A stretch of 64,000 nucleotides of DNA from Gaiellasilicea sp037720595. GTDB lineage: Bacteria; Actinomycetota; Thermoleophilia; Gaiellales; Gaiellaceae. How positions within the stretch are numbered: position 1 is the first letter of the stretch; every line of letters starts with the position of its first letter. Below are positions 33,963 to 42,343 of the stretch, one piece after another. The notes beneath the pieces are model-generated. The model ran no database searches. It was given only the letters and a program-made list of their open reading frames with translations, and had not been told where the DNA came from. The stretch spans positions 62,001-126,000 of the forward strand of contig JBBJLW010000001.1 of NCBI GenBank assembly GCA_037720595.1, in the 5' to 3' direction. The position numbers were made by a program, and so were the translations under genes.

Positions 33963-36900
33963 GTGCGCCGGCTCGTAGCGTTCCTCTCGCTCGGTACGGC
34001 GCTTCTCGTCGCAACCTCCGCTGCGGCCGCGTTCCAGCCGATCCGGCGGACGCACGGCGAGCTTGAGCTGCCACGCGTGCGCGTCGGGACGATCCAGGTG
34101 CCCGCGGCACACCGGAAGGGCCGCGTGACGGTGATCCTGACGCTCGCGCAGCCGCCGCTCGCCGCGTGGTCGCGCTCGCTCGCGGGGCGACGCTCGACCC
34201 GCAGGCTGAACACGACGAGCGCCGCCTCGAAGACATATGTCGCCTCGCTGCTCTCCGCGCAGAAGCGCGCCGAGACCGCGCTGCGGCAGGCAATTCCCTC
34301 CGCGACGGTCAGCCACCACTACACGCTGCTTCTGAACGGGATGGCCGTCGAGATCCCTGCGAAGAAGCTTCCGACGGCGGCCGGACTCTCGTTCGCACAC
34401 AAGCTCTACCCCAGCCTGCGCTACACGCTCGCCCTCAATCGCGGTCCCGGCGTGATCGGCGCCGGCGCGCTCGCGGCGGCCGGCGGCGGCAGCGGCGAGG
34501 GGATCAAGATCGGCGTCGTCGACGACGGGATCGATCCCAAGAACCGCTTCTTCAACCCGGCCGGCTTCACCTACCCGGAGGGCTTCCCGAAGGGCGGTAC
34601 GAAGTGGACGACGCCGAAGGTGATCGTTGCGCGGTCCTTCGTCGGGGTCGGCGCGGACGACGCGAGCCGGCTCGCAGTCGATCCGAAGGCCTCGTTCCAC
34701 GGGACGCACGTGGCCGGGATCGCCGCGGGCAACTCGGGGACGACGGCCCCGGCCGGCCGCGACCACCCGGAGGTTGCCGGCCTCTCGGGTGTCGCTCCGC
34801 GCGCCCAGGTCGGCAACTACCGAGTCTTCAACGTGCCGACTTTCGCGGGTCACGTCGGCAACACGCCCGAGATCGTGGCCGCGTTCGAGTCGGCGGTGCG
34901 AGACGGCATGGACGTGATCAACTTCTCGGGCGGCGGGCCGCAGACCGATCCCGCGAGCGATGCGCTGATCGAGGCCGTGCGAAACGTCTCCGCCGCGGGC
35001 GTCGTGCCGGTGATCTCGGCCGGGAACGACCGGGACGACTACGGGCTCGGCTCGACCGGCTCGCCCGGTACCGCGCCGGACGCGATCTCCGTTGCCGCGC
35101 TCTCGAATACGCACGTGTTCGCGCCCGCGCTTTCGGTCGTGGCGCCCGGAGCCCCCGAGAGCCTGAAGCGGATCCCCTTCAATGGCCGCGCGGCGGAGGC
35201 CTTGACCTCGCGCGAGCATCCGCTCGTCGATGTCGGCTCGATCGTCTCCGTTGCGGGGACGCCGGTCCCGCGCAACCTCTGCGGACCGCCCGGAAACCTG
35301 AACGCCGGCGCCTCGCCGCTCCCCGCCGGCTCGCTCGCCGGCACGATCGCGCTCGTCTCGCGCGGCGATTGCGTCTTCGTCCTGAAGGCGGCGAGGGCGA
35401 AGGTGGCCGGCGCGATCGGGATCGTGCTCGTCGACAACCGACCCGGCGAGGCGAACCGGATTCCGATCGAGCTCGTCGTCCCGGCCGGCATGATCTCCGA
35501 CCTCGACGGGGCCGCGCTACGGACGTATCTCGCTCGCGAGGGCGGACGCGCACTCGTGAGAATCGGAGGCGACCCGCAGGAGCTCGCCACCGGCCGCAGC
35601 GGCGTCGTCACCAGCTTCTCCTCCGGCGGGCTGACCGCCTTCGGCCACCTGCTGAAGCCTGACGTGGGCGCCCCCGGCGGGGCGATCCTCTCGGCGACGC
35701 TTGCGATCGCAGGCGGTCCGTTCGCCGTCTTCGACGGGACGAGCATGGCCGCGCCCCACGTCGCCGGCGCCGCCGCGCTCTTGCTCCAGCGCCACCCCGG
35801 CTGGTCGCCCCGTCAAGTGAAGTCGGCTTTCGTCTCGACCGCCGGTCCGGCCTGGGCCGATACAGCGCGCACGATCGAGGCCCCGGTGCTGCTCTCCGGC
35901 GGCGGGCTCGCGAACGTCGCCGCCGCAAACGACCCGAAGCTCTTCACCGATCCGGTTTCGCTCTCCTTCGGCGACCTGAACGTGAACCGCGGTGGCGCCT
36001 CGCGCTCCCTGCTCCTCTCGCTCGCGGACGCCGGCGGGGGCGCCGGAGCCTGGTCGATCGAGCTGAAGCCGCAAGCACAGCCGAAAGGCGTCACGATCGA
36101 GGTTCCGAGCGGCGCGGCGATCGCGCCCGGCGGCGAGCTGATCATCCCCGTGACAGCGCGCGCGGCTGGGGACGCGGGCGCCGGCGAGGCCTACGGCTTC
36201 CTGCTCCTGCGCCGCGGCGACGACGTCCGTAAGGTGCCGTACGCCCTCCTCGTGACGCGCCCCGGCCTCGAATCGGCGCCGGTCGTGCCGCTCCGCTTCA
36301 TCCAGACTGGAGACACGCGCACGGGGCCCTCGCGCGCATCGGTCTACAAGTATCCGGCGGCGGCGTTCGGCCCGGCCGCGAGCTATACGGGCTCACCGGT
36401 GAACGAGGACGGCGGCGAGATCCTCTACCGGATCCGTGTCGACGAGCCGGCCGTGAACCTCGGTGCGGCGGTGATCGTTTCCTCTCCCGGGTCGCTCATC
36501 CACCCCTGGGTGCTCGGCTCGCCCGACGAGAACGACGTCCAAGGCTACGCAGGCACGCCCGTGAACGTCAACAACCTGACGATCGACTATCCGCTCGACA
36601 TCGGCGCCGCCGGCACCGTCTTCCCGCGCACGAAGAGCTACTACGTCTCGGTCGATTCCGGCCGCGACCCCTTTACCGGCCGATCGCTCGGCGGCCAGTA
36701 CGTGCTGCGGGCGTGGCTCAACGATGTCGAGCCGCCGCTGATCGGCTTGATCACGGCGCGCGTCTCGGCCGGCCGGCCGACGATCGCGCTGCGAGTCTTC
36801 GACGAGGGCGCCGGCGTCAATCCGTTCTCCCTGGCGATCAGCTACGGGCGGACGCTGATCGGCGCCGCCGCATACGACCCGAGCTCCGGGGTGGCCCTCT

Positions 36901-37334
36901 TCCCACTCCCGAGCCAGGCTCCTCTGCTGAAGCGCGGCAAGCGCACGCTCGCCGCCGAGGCCGCCGACTTCCAGGAGGCGAAGAACGTCGACTCCGTCGG
37001 TGACGAGCTACTACCGAACACGGCCTTCGCGCGCGGTCCGATCCGCGTCGTCGCCGGCCCGACCGTGACCTGGCTCGCGCCGGAGGTGCGTGAGTGCGCC
37101 GCGGCTCGCACGTCGCTCGTCGTCCTCGCCGGCTCGACCACGAAGGTGCGCTCGGTGCGCTTCTTCGACGGCTTGAAGGCGATCGGCACCGGGCGTGGCG
37201 GCGGAGCGGGCCTCTATACCGGCACCTGGCGGCGCGGTGCCGCCGAAAAGGGCCGCCACACGCTGCGCGCGATCGTCACCGACGCCGGCGGCCGCAAGGC
37301 CGAGGCACGGCTGCTCGTCCGCGTCTGCCGCTGA
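33963..37334 (+). CDS. Large secreted subtilisin-family (S8) serine peptidase
   Basis: 1123 residues from GTG 33963. A signal peptide (RRLVAFLSLGTALLVATSAAAAF) precedes a propeptide-like region (ILTLAQPPLAAWSRSLAGRR, ALNRGPG). Catalytic Asp is in GIKIGVVDDGID, His in SFHGTHVAGIAAGNSG, oxyanion Asn in PVISAGNDRDD and Ser in FDGTSMAAPHVAGAAALLLQ. Between the Asn and Ser a protease-associated (PA) domain is inserted (GTIALVSRGDCVFVLKAARA, NRIPIELVVPAG). About 500 C-terminal residues form Fn3/immunoglobulin-like domains (SLSFGDLNVNRGGASRSLLL). It is likely an extracellular scavenging or processing protease. Divergent from fabI by about 50 bp. Confidence 0.94.
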   Translation: MRRLVAFLSLGTALLVATSAAAAFQPIRRTHGELELPRVRVGTIQVPAAHRKGRVTVILTLAQPPLAAWSRSLAGRRSTRRLNTTSAASKTYVASLLSAQKRAETALRQAIPSATVSHHYTLLLNGMAVEIPAKKLPTAAGLSFAHKLYPSLRYTLALNRGPGVIGAGALAAAGGGSGEGIKIGVVDDGIDPKNRFFNPAGFTYPEGFPKGGTKWTTPKVIVARSFVGVGADDASRLAVDPKASFHGTHVAGIAAGNSGTTAPAGRDHPEVAGLSGVAPRAQVGNYRVFNVPTFAGHVGNTPEIVAAFESAVRDGMDVINFSGGGPQTDPASDALIEAVRNVSAAGVVPVISAGNDRDDYGLGSTGSPGTAPDAISVAALSNTHVFAPALSVVAPGAPESLKRIPFNGRAAEALTSREHPLVDVGSIVSVAGTPVPRNLCGPPGNLNAGASPLPAGSLAGTIALVSRGDCVFVLKAARAKVAGAIGIVLVDNRPGEANRIPIELVVPAGMISDLDGAALRTYLAREGGRALVRIGGDPQELATGRSGVVTSFSSGGLTAFGHLLKPDVGAPGGAILSATLAIAGGPFAVFDGTSMAAPHVAGAAALLLQRHPGWSPRQVKSAFVSTAGPAWADTARTIEAPVLLSGGGLANVAAANDPKLFTDPVSLSFGDLNVNRGGASRSLLLSLADAGGGAGAWSIELKPQAQPKGVTIEVPSGAAIAPGGELIIPVTARAAGDAGAGEAYGFLLLRRGDDVRKVPYALLVTRPGLESAPVVPLRFIQTGDTRTGPSRASVYKYPAAAFGPAASYTGSPVNEDGGEILYRIRVDEPAVNLGAAVIVSSPGSLIHPWVLGSPDENDVQGYAGTPVNVNNLTIDYPLDIGAAGTVFPRTKSYYVSVDSGRDPFTGRSLGGQYVLRAWLNDVEPPLIGLITARVSAGRPTIALRVFDEGAGVNPFSLAISYGRTLIGAAAYDPSSGVALFPLPSQAPLLKRGKRTLAAEAADFQEAKNVDSVGDELLPNTAFARGPIRVVAGPTVTWLAPEVRECAAARTSLVVLAGSTTKVRSVRFFDGLKAIGTGRGGGAGLYTGTWRRGAAEKGRHTLRAIVTDAGGRKAEARLLVRVCR

Positions 37335-37354
37335 GCGTCGAAGACCGGGGCGGC

Positions 37355-38089
37355 GTGCGGGTCGCGGTCGTGACGGGCGCCTCGAGCGGGATCGGGGAGG
37401 CGACCGCGCGGGAGCTGACGAGCCGCGGCTGGTACTGCGTGCTCGTCGCGCGGCGGCGGGAGCGGTTGGAATCGCTGGCGGCCGAGCTCGGCGGGGATCA
37501 CGAGGTGTGCGATGTCTCCGATCGGGAGCAGGTGGGAGTCGCGGCGGCAGCGGTGCTGGCGCGGCATCCGCAGCTCGGTCTGCTCGTCAACAACGCCGGC
37601 ATCCCCGGCCGCAGCGACTTCCTCTCGCTCGAGCCGGAGCGGATCGAGGCGGTGCTGGCGACGAACTATCTCGGCGGCGTCTGGTGTACTCGGGCCTTCC
37701 TTCCGGGACTCGCGCGCGGCTCGCACATCGTCAACGTGGTCTCGGTGGCGGGCACGATTGCTCTTGCATCCGGTGGCCCTTATGCGGCCTCGAAGCACGC
37801 TCAGCTCGCGTTCTCGCGCTCACTCGTGGCCGTGCTGGCGCCGAGAGGGATCGTCGTCCACACAGTGCTCCCGGGTTTCGTCGAGACGGAAGGGTTTCCA
37901 CAACGTGGGCGTGTGCGCGGCCTCGCCTACCGCGCGGTCGTCAACCCTGCGTTCGTCGGCGAGCGGATCGTCGCTGCGGTCGAGACTGGAAGGGGAGAGC
38001 TCTTCGTCCCGCGCTGGTACCGCGCCGTCGCGCTCGCCCAGACACTCGCCCCGTCGCTCGTCGCACGCCTCGTCGCCCGAGCAAGCTGA
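37355..38089 (+). CDS. Short-chain dehydrogenase/reductase
   Basis: 244 residues from GTG 37355. Classical SDR signatures: VAVVTGASSGIGEATARELT (TGxxxGIG), LLVNNAGIPGRSDF (NNAG), catalytic Ser in VNVVSVAGTIALASGG and YAASKHAQLAFS (YxxxK). The substrate is unknown. It starts 20 nt after the subtilisin stop, so it may be cotranscribed with it. Confidence 0.9.
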   Translation: MRVAVVTGASSGIGEATARELTSRGWYCVLVARRRERLESLAAELGGDHEVCDVSDREQVGVAAAAVLARHPQLGLLVNNAGIPGRSDFLSLEPERIEAVLATNYLGGVWCTRAFLPGLARGSHIVNVVSVAGTIALASGGPYAASKHAQLAFSRSLVAVLAPRGIVVHTVLPGFVETEGFPQRGRVRGLAYRAVVNPAFVGERIVAAVETGRGELFVPRWYRAVALAQTLAPSLVARLVARAS

Positions 38090-38124
38090 GGCATCCTCTC
38101 CCGTTCGAACGGGCCTCGCCGAGT

Positions 38125-38220
38125 CACGGCCAGGGGCTTGCCCCGACCTGGCTCGGGGAAACAGGTCGCGGAGGGACACGGCCAGGGGCTGGCCCCGGAC
38201 GCGGCTCGGGGAGACAGGTC
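38125..38220. repeat. REP-like palindromic repeat pair, 52-bp period (copy 3)
   Basis: Two ~44-nt units (38125-38167 and 38177-38220) begin exactly 52 bp apart. Each contains CACGGCCAGGGGCT, a GCCCC arm, GGCTCGGGGA and ACAGGTC; they differ at a few positions. Each unit can fold through GGGG/CCCC and the flanking arms. A RAYT transposase relic starts 48 bp downstream, the classic REP-RAYT neighbourhood. Confidence 0.78.
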
Positions 38221-38267
38221 TCTCGCGGCCACTGGTCACGCACGGAGCCGTCGCGTACGGTCGGCTC

Positions 38268-38425
38268 GTGGCGAGACCGTTGCGCTCGACCTTCGGCCGG
38301 GATCTGGCACCTCACCTCGCGCGGCGTTGACGGCCGCCCGAGCAGCTTCCGAATACGTCTGGGCGAACCCGGTTCGAGCCGGGCTGAGCACCAGCCGACG
38401 CGACTGGCCCTGGGGTGGGCTCGGC
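38268..38425 (+). pseudogene. Degraded REP-associated tyrosine transposase (RAYT)
   Basis: GTG 38268 begins VARPLRSTF; after an extra G at 38295 the next frame gives AGIWHLTSRGVDGR (38296-38337). Joined, this matches the RAYT/TnpA_REP N-terminus (MxRPLRxxFxGxxYHVTSRG). The sequence then jumps to AASEYVWANPVRAGLS and DWPWGGLG (38342 to about 38425), the conserved C-terminal NPVRAGL...WPWS block of the family. The catalytic HUH middle (~150 residues) is missing. It is a deletion-plus-frameshift relic. The T-arm-like string inside it, AACCCGGTTCGAGCCGGG, is just the NPVRAG codons. Confidence 0.75.
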
Positions 38426-38555
38426 AACCCGTCCCGGCCGCGCCGAAGCTCGACGGAACCGGCGACGGCGCAGCGAGTTCGAGACGACGTCCCTCCGCCT
38501 GCAGGCGCCGCATCACGTCGGCCTTCTCGCCCGACAGCACCTCTGCGATCACCTC

Positions 38556-38655
38556 CTGCGTCAGGATGTCGATGCAGTAGCGGTCGTCGCCGATCATCCT
38601 CGCGACCCCTCGAGCGGTCGCCATCAAGGTGCTCGAGGATCACGTCCTGCACTGA
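38556..38655. pseudogene. Scrambled remnant of a CsoR/RcnR-type metal-sensing repressor
   Basis: The minus strand from 38612 to 38556 reads RGVARMIGDDRYCIDILTQ, the Cys-containing first half of CsoR/DUF156 proteins. The plus strand from 38614 to 38655 reads AVAIKVLEDHVLH-stop, like the CsoR helix with VALxLLDEHxxHC. The halves abut at 38613 in opposite orientation, and the ~10 residues normally between them are lost. This looks like an inversion with deletion inside a dead csoR gene. The plus-strand half is short, so the inversion is less certain than the CsoR origin of the minus half. Bases 38426-38555 and 38656-38719 hold nothing I can identify. Confidence 0.45.
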
Positions 38656-38719
38656 GTCACCCGCGCGCGCGCCTCCGGCGACCCCGAGCAGGGTCGCCGA
38701 GAAGAGCCACGAAGACGCG

Positions 38720-39739
38720 CTAACGACCGAGGACGACGCGCCGCGCCCGCTCGGGCGAGCGATTCAGGCCGGTGACGAGCTCGTACGCGATCGTGCCTGC
38801 GACGCGAGAATGCGCCTCGACCTCCATCCCCGGACCTATCAGAATCACCGGCGTCCCGAGTGGCAGCTTCCGGTCGAGCTCGACGGCGAAGGCGTCCATC
38901 GAGACGGCGCCGACGACGCGGCGAGGCTCGCCGGCCACATGCACCTCGGTCCCCGTCAGGTCGCGCCGGAAGCCGTCCGCGTAACCGACCGGGACGATCC
39001 CGATCCAGGTCGGCCGCTCGGCCACGAAGCAACGGCCGTAGCCGGTCGACTCGCCAGGCTGAAGGAGCTTCATCTGCGCGAGCTCGGACTCCCAGCGCAG
39101 GGCCGGGTCGAGCCCGTCTGCCCCCGGAGACTCGCCGAAGGGCGAGATCCCGTAGAGCGCGATCCCGCAGCGCGCGGCGTCGAACGCCGCCGCCGGGTAG
39201 CGGAGCGCGCCGGCGCTGTTCGCGAGGTGACGCGTCAACTCCGGGAAGGCGGCGGTCGCGAGCCGAAAGCGCTCGATCTGCGCTTCCGTGAATGCGGGGT
39301 CGCAGTCGGCGGAGGCGAAATGGCTCATCACCCCCACCACCTGACGGCCGGGCGAGGGCAGCTCGGAGAGGCCCCAGCGACCCATGCCGGTGTCGAGCTT
39401 CAGGTGGACGCCAACGCCGTCGGGGATCTCCGCGTCCGCGACCACGAGCTCGAACGAAGCTTCCCGTGCGACGGCGGTCTCGTCGTTCGAAGCAGGGCCC
39501 ATCACGATGACCCGAACCGAGCCGAGCGCTTCTCGCAGAATCAACCCTTCGGGAACGGTGGCGACGCACAGCGCCGTCGCGCCTGCCCCGAGAGCGGCCG
39601 CGCCGACGTCAGCCGCCCCGTGTCCATAGCCGTCTGCCTTGACGACCGCCCAAAGCTCGGCACCGCCGAGCGCGCGCAGAAGCGTGGCCACGTTGCGACG
39701 GATTGCGCCGAGGTCGAGCGTCAGCTCGGAGCGCGCCAC
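38720..39739 (-). CDS. alr: Alanine racemase
   Basis: 339 residues from GTG 39739. PLP-dependent conversion of L- to D-alanine for peptidoglycan. The PLP-binding Lys is in LWAVVKADGYGHGA, the catalytic Tyr in GESTGYGRCF, and GVHLKLDTGMGRWG, SHFASADCDPAFT and PVGYADGFRRDL are family blocks. It is transcribed right after the metallo-hydrolase gene, its start overlapping that stop by 1 nt (TAGTG). Confidence 0.95.
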   Translation of the reverse strand: MARSELTLDLGAIRRNVATLLRALGGAELWAVVKADGYGHGAADVGAAALGAGATALCVATVPEGLILREALGSVRVIVMGPASNDETAVAREASFELVVADAEIPDGVGVHLKLDTGMGRWGLSELPSPGRQVVGVMSHFASADCDPAFTEAQIERFRLATAAFPELTRHLANSAGALRYPAAAFDAARCGIALYGISPFGESPGADGLDPALRWESELAQMKLLQPGESTGYGRCFVAERPTWIGIVPVGYADGFRRDLTGTEVHVAGEPRRVVGAVSMDAFAVELDRKLPLGTPVILIGPGMEVEAHSRVAGTIAYELVTGLNRSPERARRVVLGR

Positions 39740-40593
39740 TAGACCTCTACGATCATGGTGTCGTAGGCGAACGTAATCTTGCGGCCGACCTTCGCGGCGA
39801 GCCGCGTCAGATCGTCGTGGCCGAGACCGTCGACCTCCTCGATATGACTGAGCACGACGCGTTTTGCAGCCAGCGCGTCCACGATTCCGAGCGTCTGCTC
39901 GAACGTGGCCTCGAAGCGGAGCACCGGATGATCGGAGTGAATCCTCCTCGCGCCGGTGAACGGGTCGACCTCGCAGAGACCCATCGGCAGCACGGCGAGA
40001 TCGACGCCACGCGACTCGGGTGGCGGCTCCCAGTCGTGCAGCTCGTCCATCGCCACGAGCAGCCGCTTGCCGCCGCCGGTCAGCTCGAAGGCGTAGACGA
40101 AGTCCTCGTGCAGGCGAAAGGGGCGGATCTCGACCTCGCCGAGCGTGACCGTCTCCCCGTCGCGAAGCTCGTGGACGTGGACGAAACCGCGCTGCTCGAG
40201 ATAGTCGAAGTGGTCGCGGATCCCCTGGCTCGAGAAGTCGACGACGACCTGTTCCGGCAGATAGACGTCGGTGCGTTTCCGCCCCGCCGGATCGGGCGGC
40301 CAGACTCGGAACTCCCGGCCGCCGACCGCCTCCCAGACGCGCCGGCCCATCGTGTGGTCGGGATGCCAGTGCGAGTAGATGCAGGCGGCGATCTCCGTTA
40401 CGCCAGATCGGTCGAGCTGGAGTCGCGACTCCTCCGGTGTGTCGAAGAGGACATTCGGCCCGTGGACGAAGAGGCTCGGCCCGGTGCGCGAATAGGGAAC
40501 GCCGCGTTCGCGCGCCTCGACGCAGACTCGACACTCGCAACCCGGTCGCGGCATCGCGGTCGCACCACCCGAGCCGAGGATCTCGACCTTCAT
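39739..40593 (-). CDS. MBL-fold metallo-hydrolase (PhnP/lipoate-hydrolase-like)
   Basis: 284 residues with a metallo-beta-lactamase fold: an N-terminal KVEILGSGGATAMPRPGCEC block, metal motif YSHWHPDHTMG (HxHxDH), further ligands in ALRF-type VLRFEATF and VVLSHIEEVDGLGHDDLT. The CECRVCVEARERG segment near the start resembles PhnP/RNase-Z-like proteins with a small zinc knuckle. The substrate is probably a phosphodiester. It is coupled to alr by a 1-nt overlap. Confidence 0.87.
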   Translation of the reverse strand: MKVEILGSGGATAMPRPGCECRVCVEARERGVPYSRTGPSLFVHGPNVLFDTPEESRLQLDRSGVTEIAACIYSHWHPDHTMGRRVWEAVGGREFRVWPPDPAGRKRTDVYLPEQVVVDFSSQGIRDHFDYLEQRGFVHVHELRDGETVTLGEVEIRPFRLHEDFVYAFELTGGGKRLLVAMDELHDWEPPPESRGVDLAVLPMGLCEVDPFTGARRIHSDHPVLRFEATFEQTLGIVDALAAKRVVLSHIEEVDGLGHDDLTRLAAKVGRKITFAYDTMIVEV

Positions 40594-40630
40594 CCGGCCT
40601 ATTCTCCGGGATCGAGGATCGCTCGGCTGC

Positions 40631-41185
40631 TCAGTCCGGTTCGCCGGCTCTCCGAGCCGGCACCTTCGCCGCGCCGAACGCGACGAGGAACGTCGTCAGC
40701 GCCGCGACGAGCGCGATTCCAGCTGGTTGCCGGAGCAGGACGAAGACGCGCCCGACACCGGGGACGTCGATCCGCATCCGGCCCACGACGTCGCCAAGCC
40801 TCGGACGCCAGAGATCCTGCCCTTCCCGGTTGTCTCCTCGGACGATGTAGCCCGACTCGGCGTCGCCGCCGACGATCCGGTGGATGATCATCGCCCCGGC
40901 GCCCGGCTCGCCGGCCGGCACGTGGTAGACGACGACGTCGCCGACAACATAGGAACGCTGCTCGACGGCTAGCACGAGGTCCCCCGATTCGAGCGCCGGC
41001 AGCATGCTGGTTCCCGACACGATCAGGTACGAGGCAGGGCCGCCGAGAAAGCTTGGCCGCAGGAGTACGAACCAGGCGACGACAAGGACGAGCGTGAGCG
41101 CCATCGAGCCGGCGCGGATAAGCCGGCGGCGGGCGAATGTGCGGCCACTCGCTCCTTCGATCGTGGCCGTTGCAGTCGTATCCAT
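40631..41185 (-). CDS. Signal peptidase I, Ser-His (SipW/archaeal-eukaryotic) type
   Basis: 184 residues from ATG 41185. An N-terminal helix (AGSMALTLVLVVAWFVLL) precedes the catalytic Ser in LIVSGTSMLPALESGDLVLA. The general base is His, in GAMIIHRIVGGDAESGYIVR, not Lys as in classical LepB, and GDNREGQDLWRP is the usual next box. A second helix (PAGIALVAALTTFLVAFGAA) ends the protein. This type (Bacillus SipW) processes surface-fibre proteins. It ends an operon-like series with three exported proteins and is very likely their dedicated peptidase. Confidence 0.9.
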   Translation of the reverse strand: MDTTATATIEGASGRTFARRRLIRAGSMALTLVLVVAWFVLLRPSFLGGPASYLIVSGTSMLPALESGDLVLAVEQRSYVVGDVVVYHVPAGEPGAGAMIIHRIVGGDAESGYIVRGDNREGQDLWRPRLGDVVGRMRIDVPGVGRVFVLLRQPAGIALVAALTTFLVAFGAAKVPARRAGEPD

Positions 41186-41187
41186 CG

Positions 41188-41874
41188 TCACGGGTAGTAG
41201 GTGGCCTCGAGAATCGGCCGCTGCGCCGCTGTCCCGTACTCGGCTGACCGGAACTGACTCGTACGCACGGTCCCGGAGCTCTCCGTCCGGTCGCTGATCC
41301 GCCAACCGTTGTTCGCCGTCCCGTCGACGAATGCCTGCACGTCCGCAGTCACAGTCCAGGTGAGGGTGACGTTCGCAGTCGTGCCGGTGGTGACGCTGGA
41401 GGTCGCCGCACCGGCGACCGCCGCCTGGTTCGTCCACGTGATCCCGGCCTCCGTCCAGGACGCGGTCGTCCGATGCGCGTCGTACGTCCTGCTCGCCGTG
41501 GGCGCCGCATACATGAAGAGCTTGAGACTGGCCGCCGTGATCAGCGAGTTGGCCGGGATCGAGCACGAGGCGAGGTCGAGCCGGACGAACGTCCGCCTGT
41601 TGCGGTTCCCGTATCGAGAGCTGACGTCGAGGTTCGTCACGGTGCCGAAGTTCCTGCCCGCGCTGTTCTGGTCGATGTAGCTGTCCGCATCGGCGGCGCT
41701 CAGGGTGCAGGTCGTCGGAGTGATGCTCGACGCGCCGGTGCTCGTCGTCAGCTTCGTGGACGAAACCCCGAGTGTCACCGCGAGGGCGACTCCCGTGAAG
41801 AGAAACAGCACGAGACCTGCGAGGCCGAGCAGGAGACGAAAGGTAGGGCGGCGGACGGGGGTGGCCGGTCCCAT
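41188..41874 (-). CDS. Exported CBM96/DNRLRE-type surface protein
   Basis: 228 residues with an N-terminal hydrophobic export signal (LLLGLAGLVLFLFTGVALAV). The body resembles the DNRLRE/CBM96 domain: SAADADSYIDQNSAGRNFGT, NRRTFVRLDLASCSIPANSL, DAHRTTASWTEAGITWTNQA and DVQAFVDGTANNGWRISDRT. Such domains occur in large secreted surface proteins. Its stop is next to the signal-peptidase start (2 nt) and its start is next to the stop of the small exported protein upstream, so it is in the same transcript. Confidence 0.82.
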   Translation of the reverse strand: MGPATPVRRPTFRLLLGLAGLVLFLFTGVALAVTLGVSSTKLTTSTGASSITPTTCTLSAADADSYIDQNSAGRNFGTVTNLDVSSRYGNRNRRTFVRLDLASCSIPANSLITAASLKLFMYAAPTASRTYDAHRTTASWTEAGITWTNQAAVAGAATSSVTTGTTANVTLTWTVTADVQAFVDGTANNGWRISDRTESSGTVRTSQFRSAEYGTAAQRPILEATYYP

Positions 41875-42270
41875 CTACGGCCCCGTGATCGAGACGTGGT
41901 AGCCCGCGACCTGCGCCGCGCCGGGCTGAGGACTCGTCGTCAGCGCCATCGAGTTGTCGGTGGTGTCGCCGTCCGTCGGGACGGTCTGCGGGCCGCCGGT
42001 CGCGATGCTGGCTCCCGCCGAATCCGTCAGGGTGACGGAGAGGCTTCCGCCTTCACACCCCGGATCCGCGATCGCGCCGACCGTAACGGCGGTCACGTTC
42101 CCGCGCGAGGTCGTGTAGCCGACTGTGAAGCCGTCCGTCTCGCAGGCCACGACGGGGATGTTGCCTCCGCCGAGCTTGGTCCCCGAGATACCTACGCCCG
42201 CGGCCAGCGCGACGGATGCCGAAGCGGCGGTGACAACCGCCGCACTCCACAGGATCACCGATTTCATCAT
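41875..42270 (-). CDS. Small exported protein, paralogue A
   Basis: 131 residues with signal MMKSVILWSAAVVTAASASV-ALAAG. The mature part GTKLGGGNIPVVACETDGFT, TAVTVGAIADPGCEGGSLSV-TLTDSAGASI and a C-terminus with GYHVSITGP is clearly homologous to the product of 42344-42739: same CxTDG, V-x-VTV-x-x-I, C-x-G, LSVxLTDSxGA blocks. It is the kind of small beta-rich exported protein cut by SipW-type peptidases (TasA/camelysin-like in behaviour, not proven in fold). Adjacent to the DNRLRE gene with no gap. Confidence 0.8.
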   Translation of the reverse strand: MMKSVILWSAAVVTAASASVALAAGVGISGTKLGGGNIPVVACETDGFTVGYTTSRGNVTAVTVGAIADPGCEGGSLSVTLTDSAGASIATGGPQTVPTDGDTTDNSMALTTSPQPGAAQVAGYHVSITGP

Positions 42271-42343
42271 CTGCCGCCTCCGGGGCGGATTCGGTGCCGA
42301 GCGACGGCCCCCTGCACGAGAGGGCCGCCGCTCGGCTGCCGAT

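Noticed and set aside
38365..38390. T-arm-like string that could suggest another tRNA
   Set aside because: It encodes NPVRAG of the RAYT relic; no acceptor or anticodon arms fit around it.
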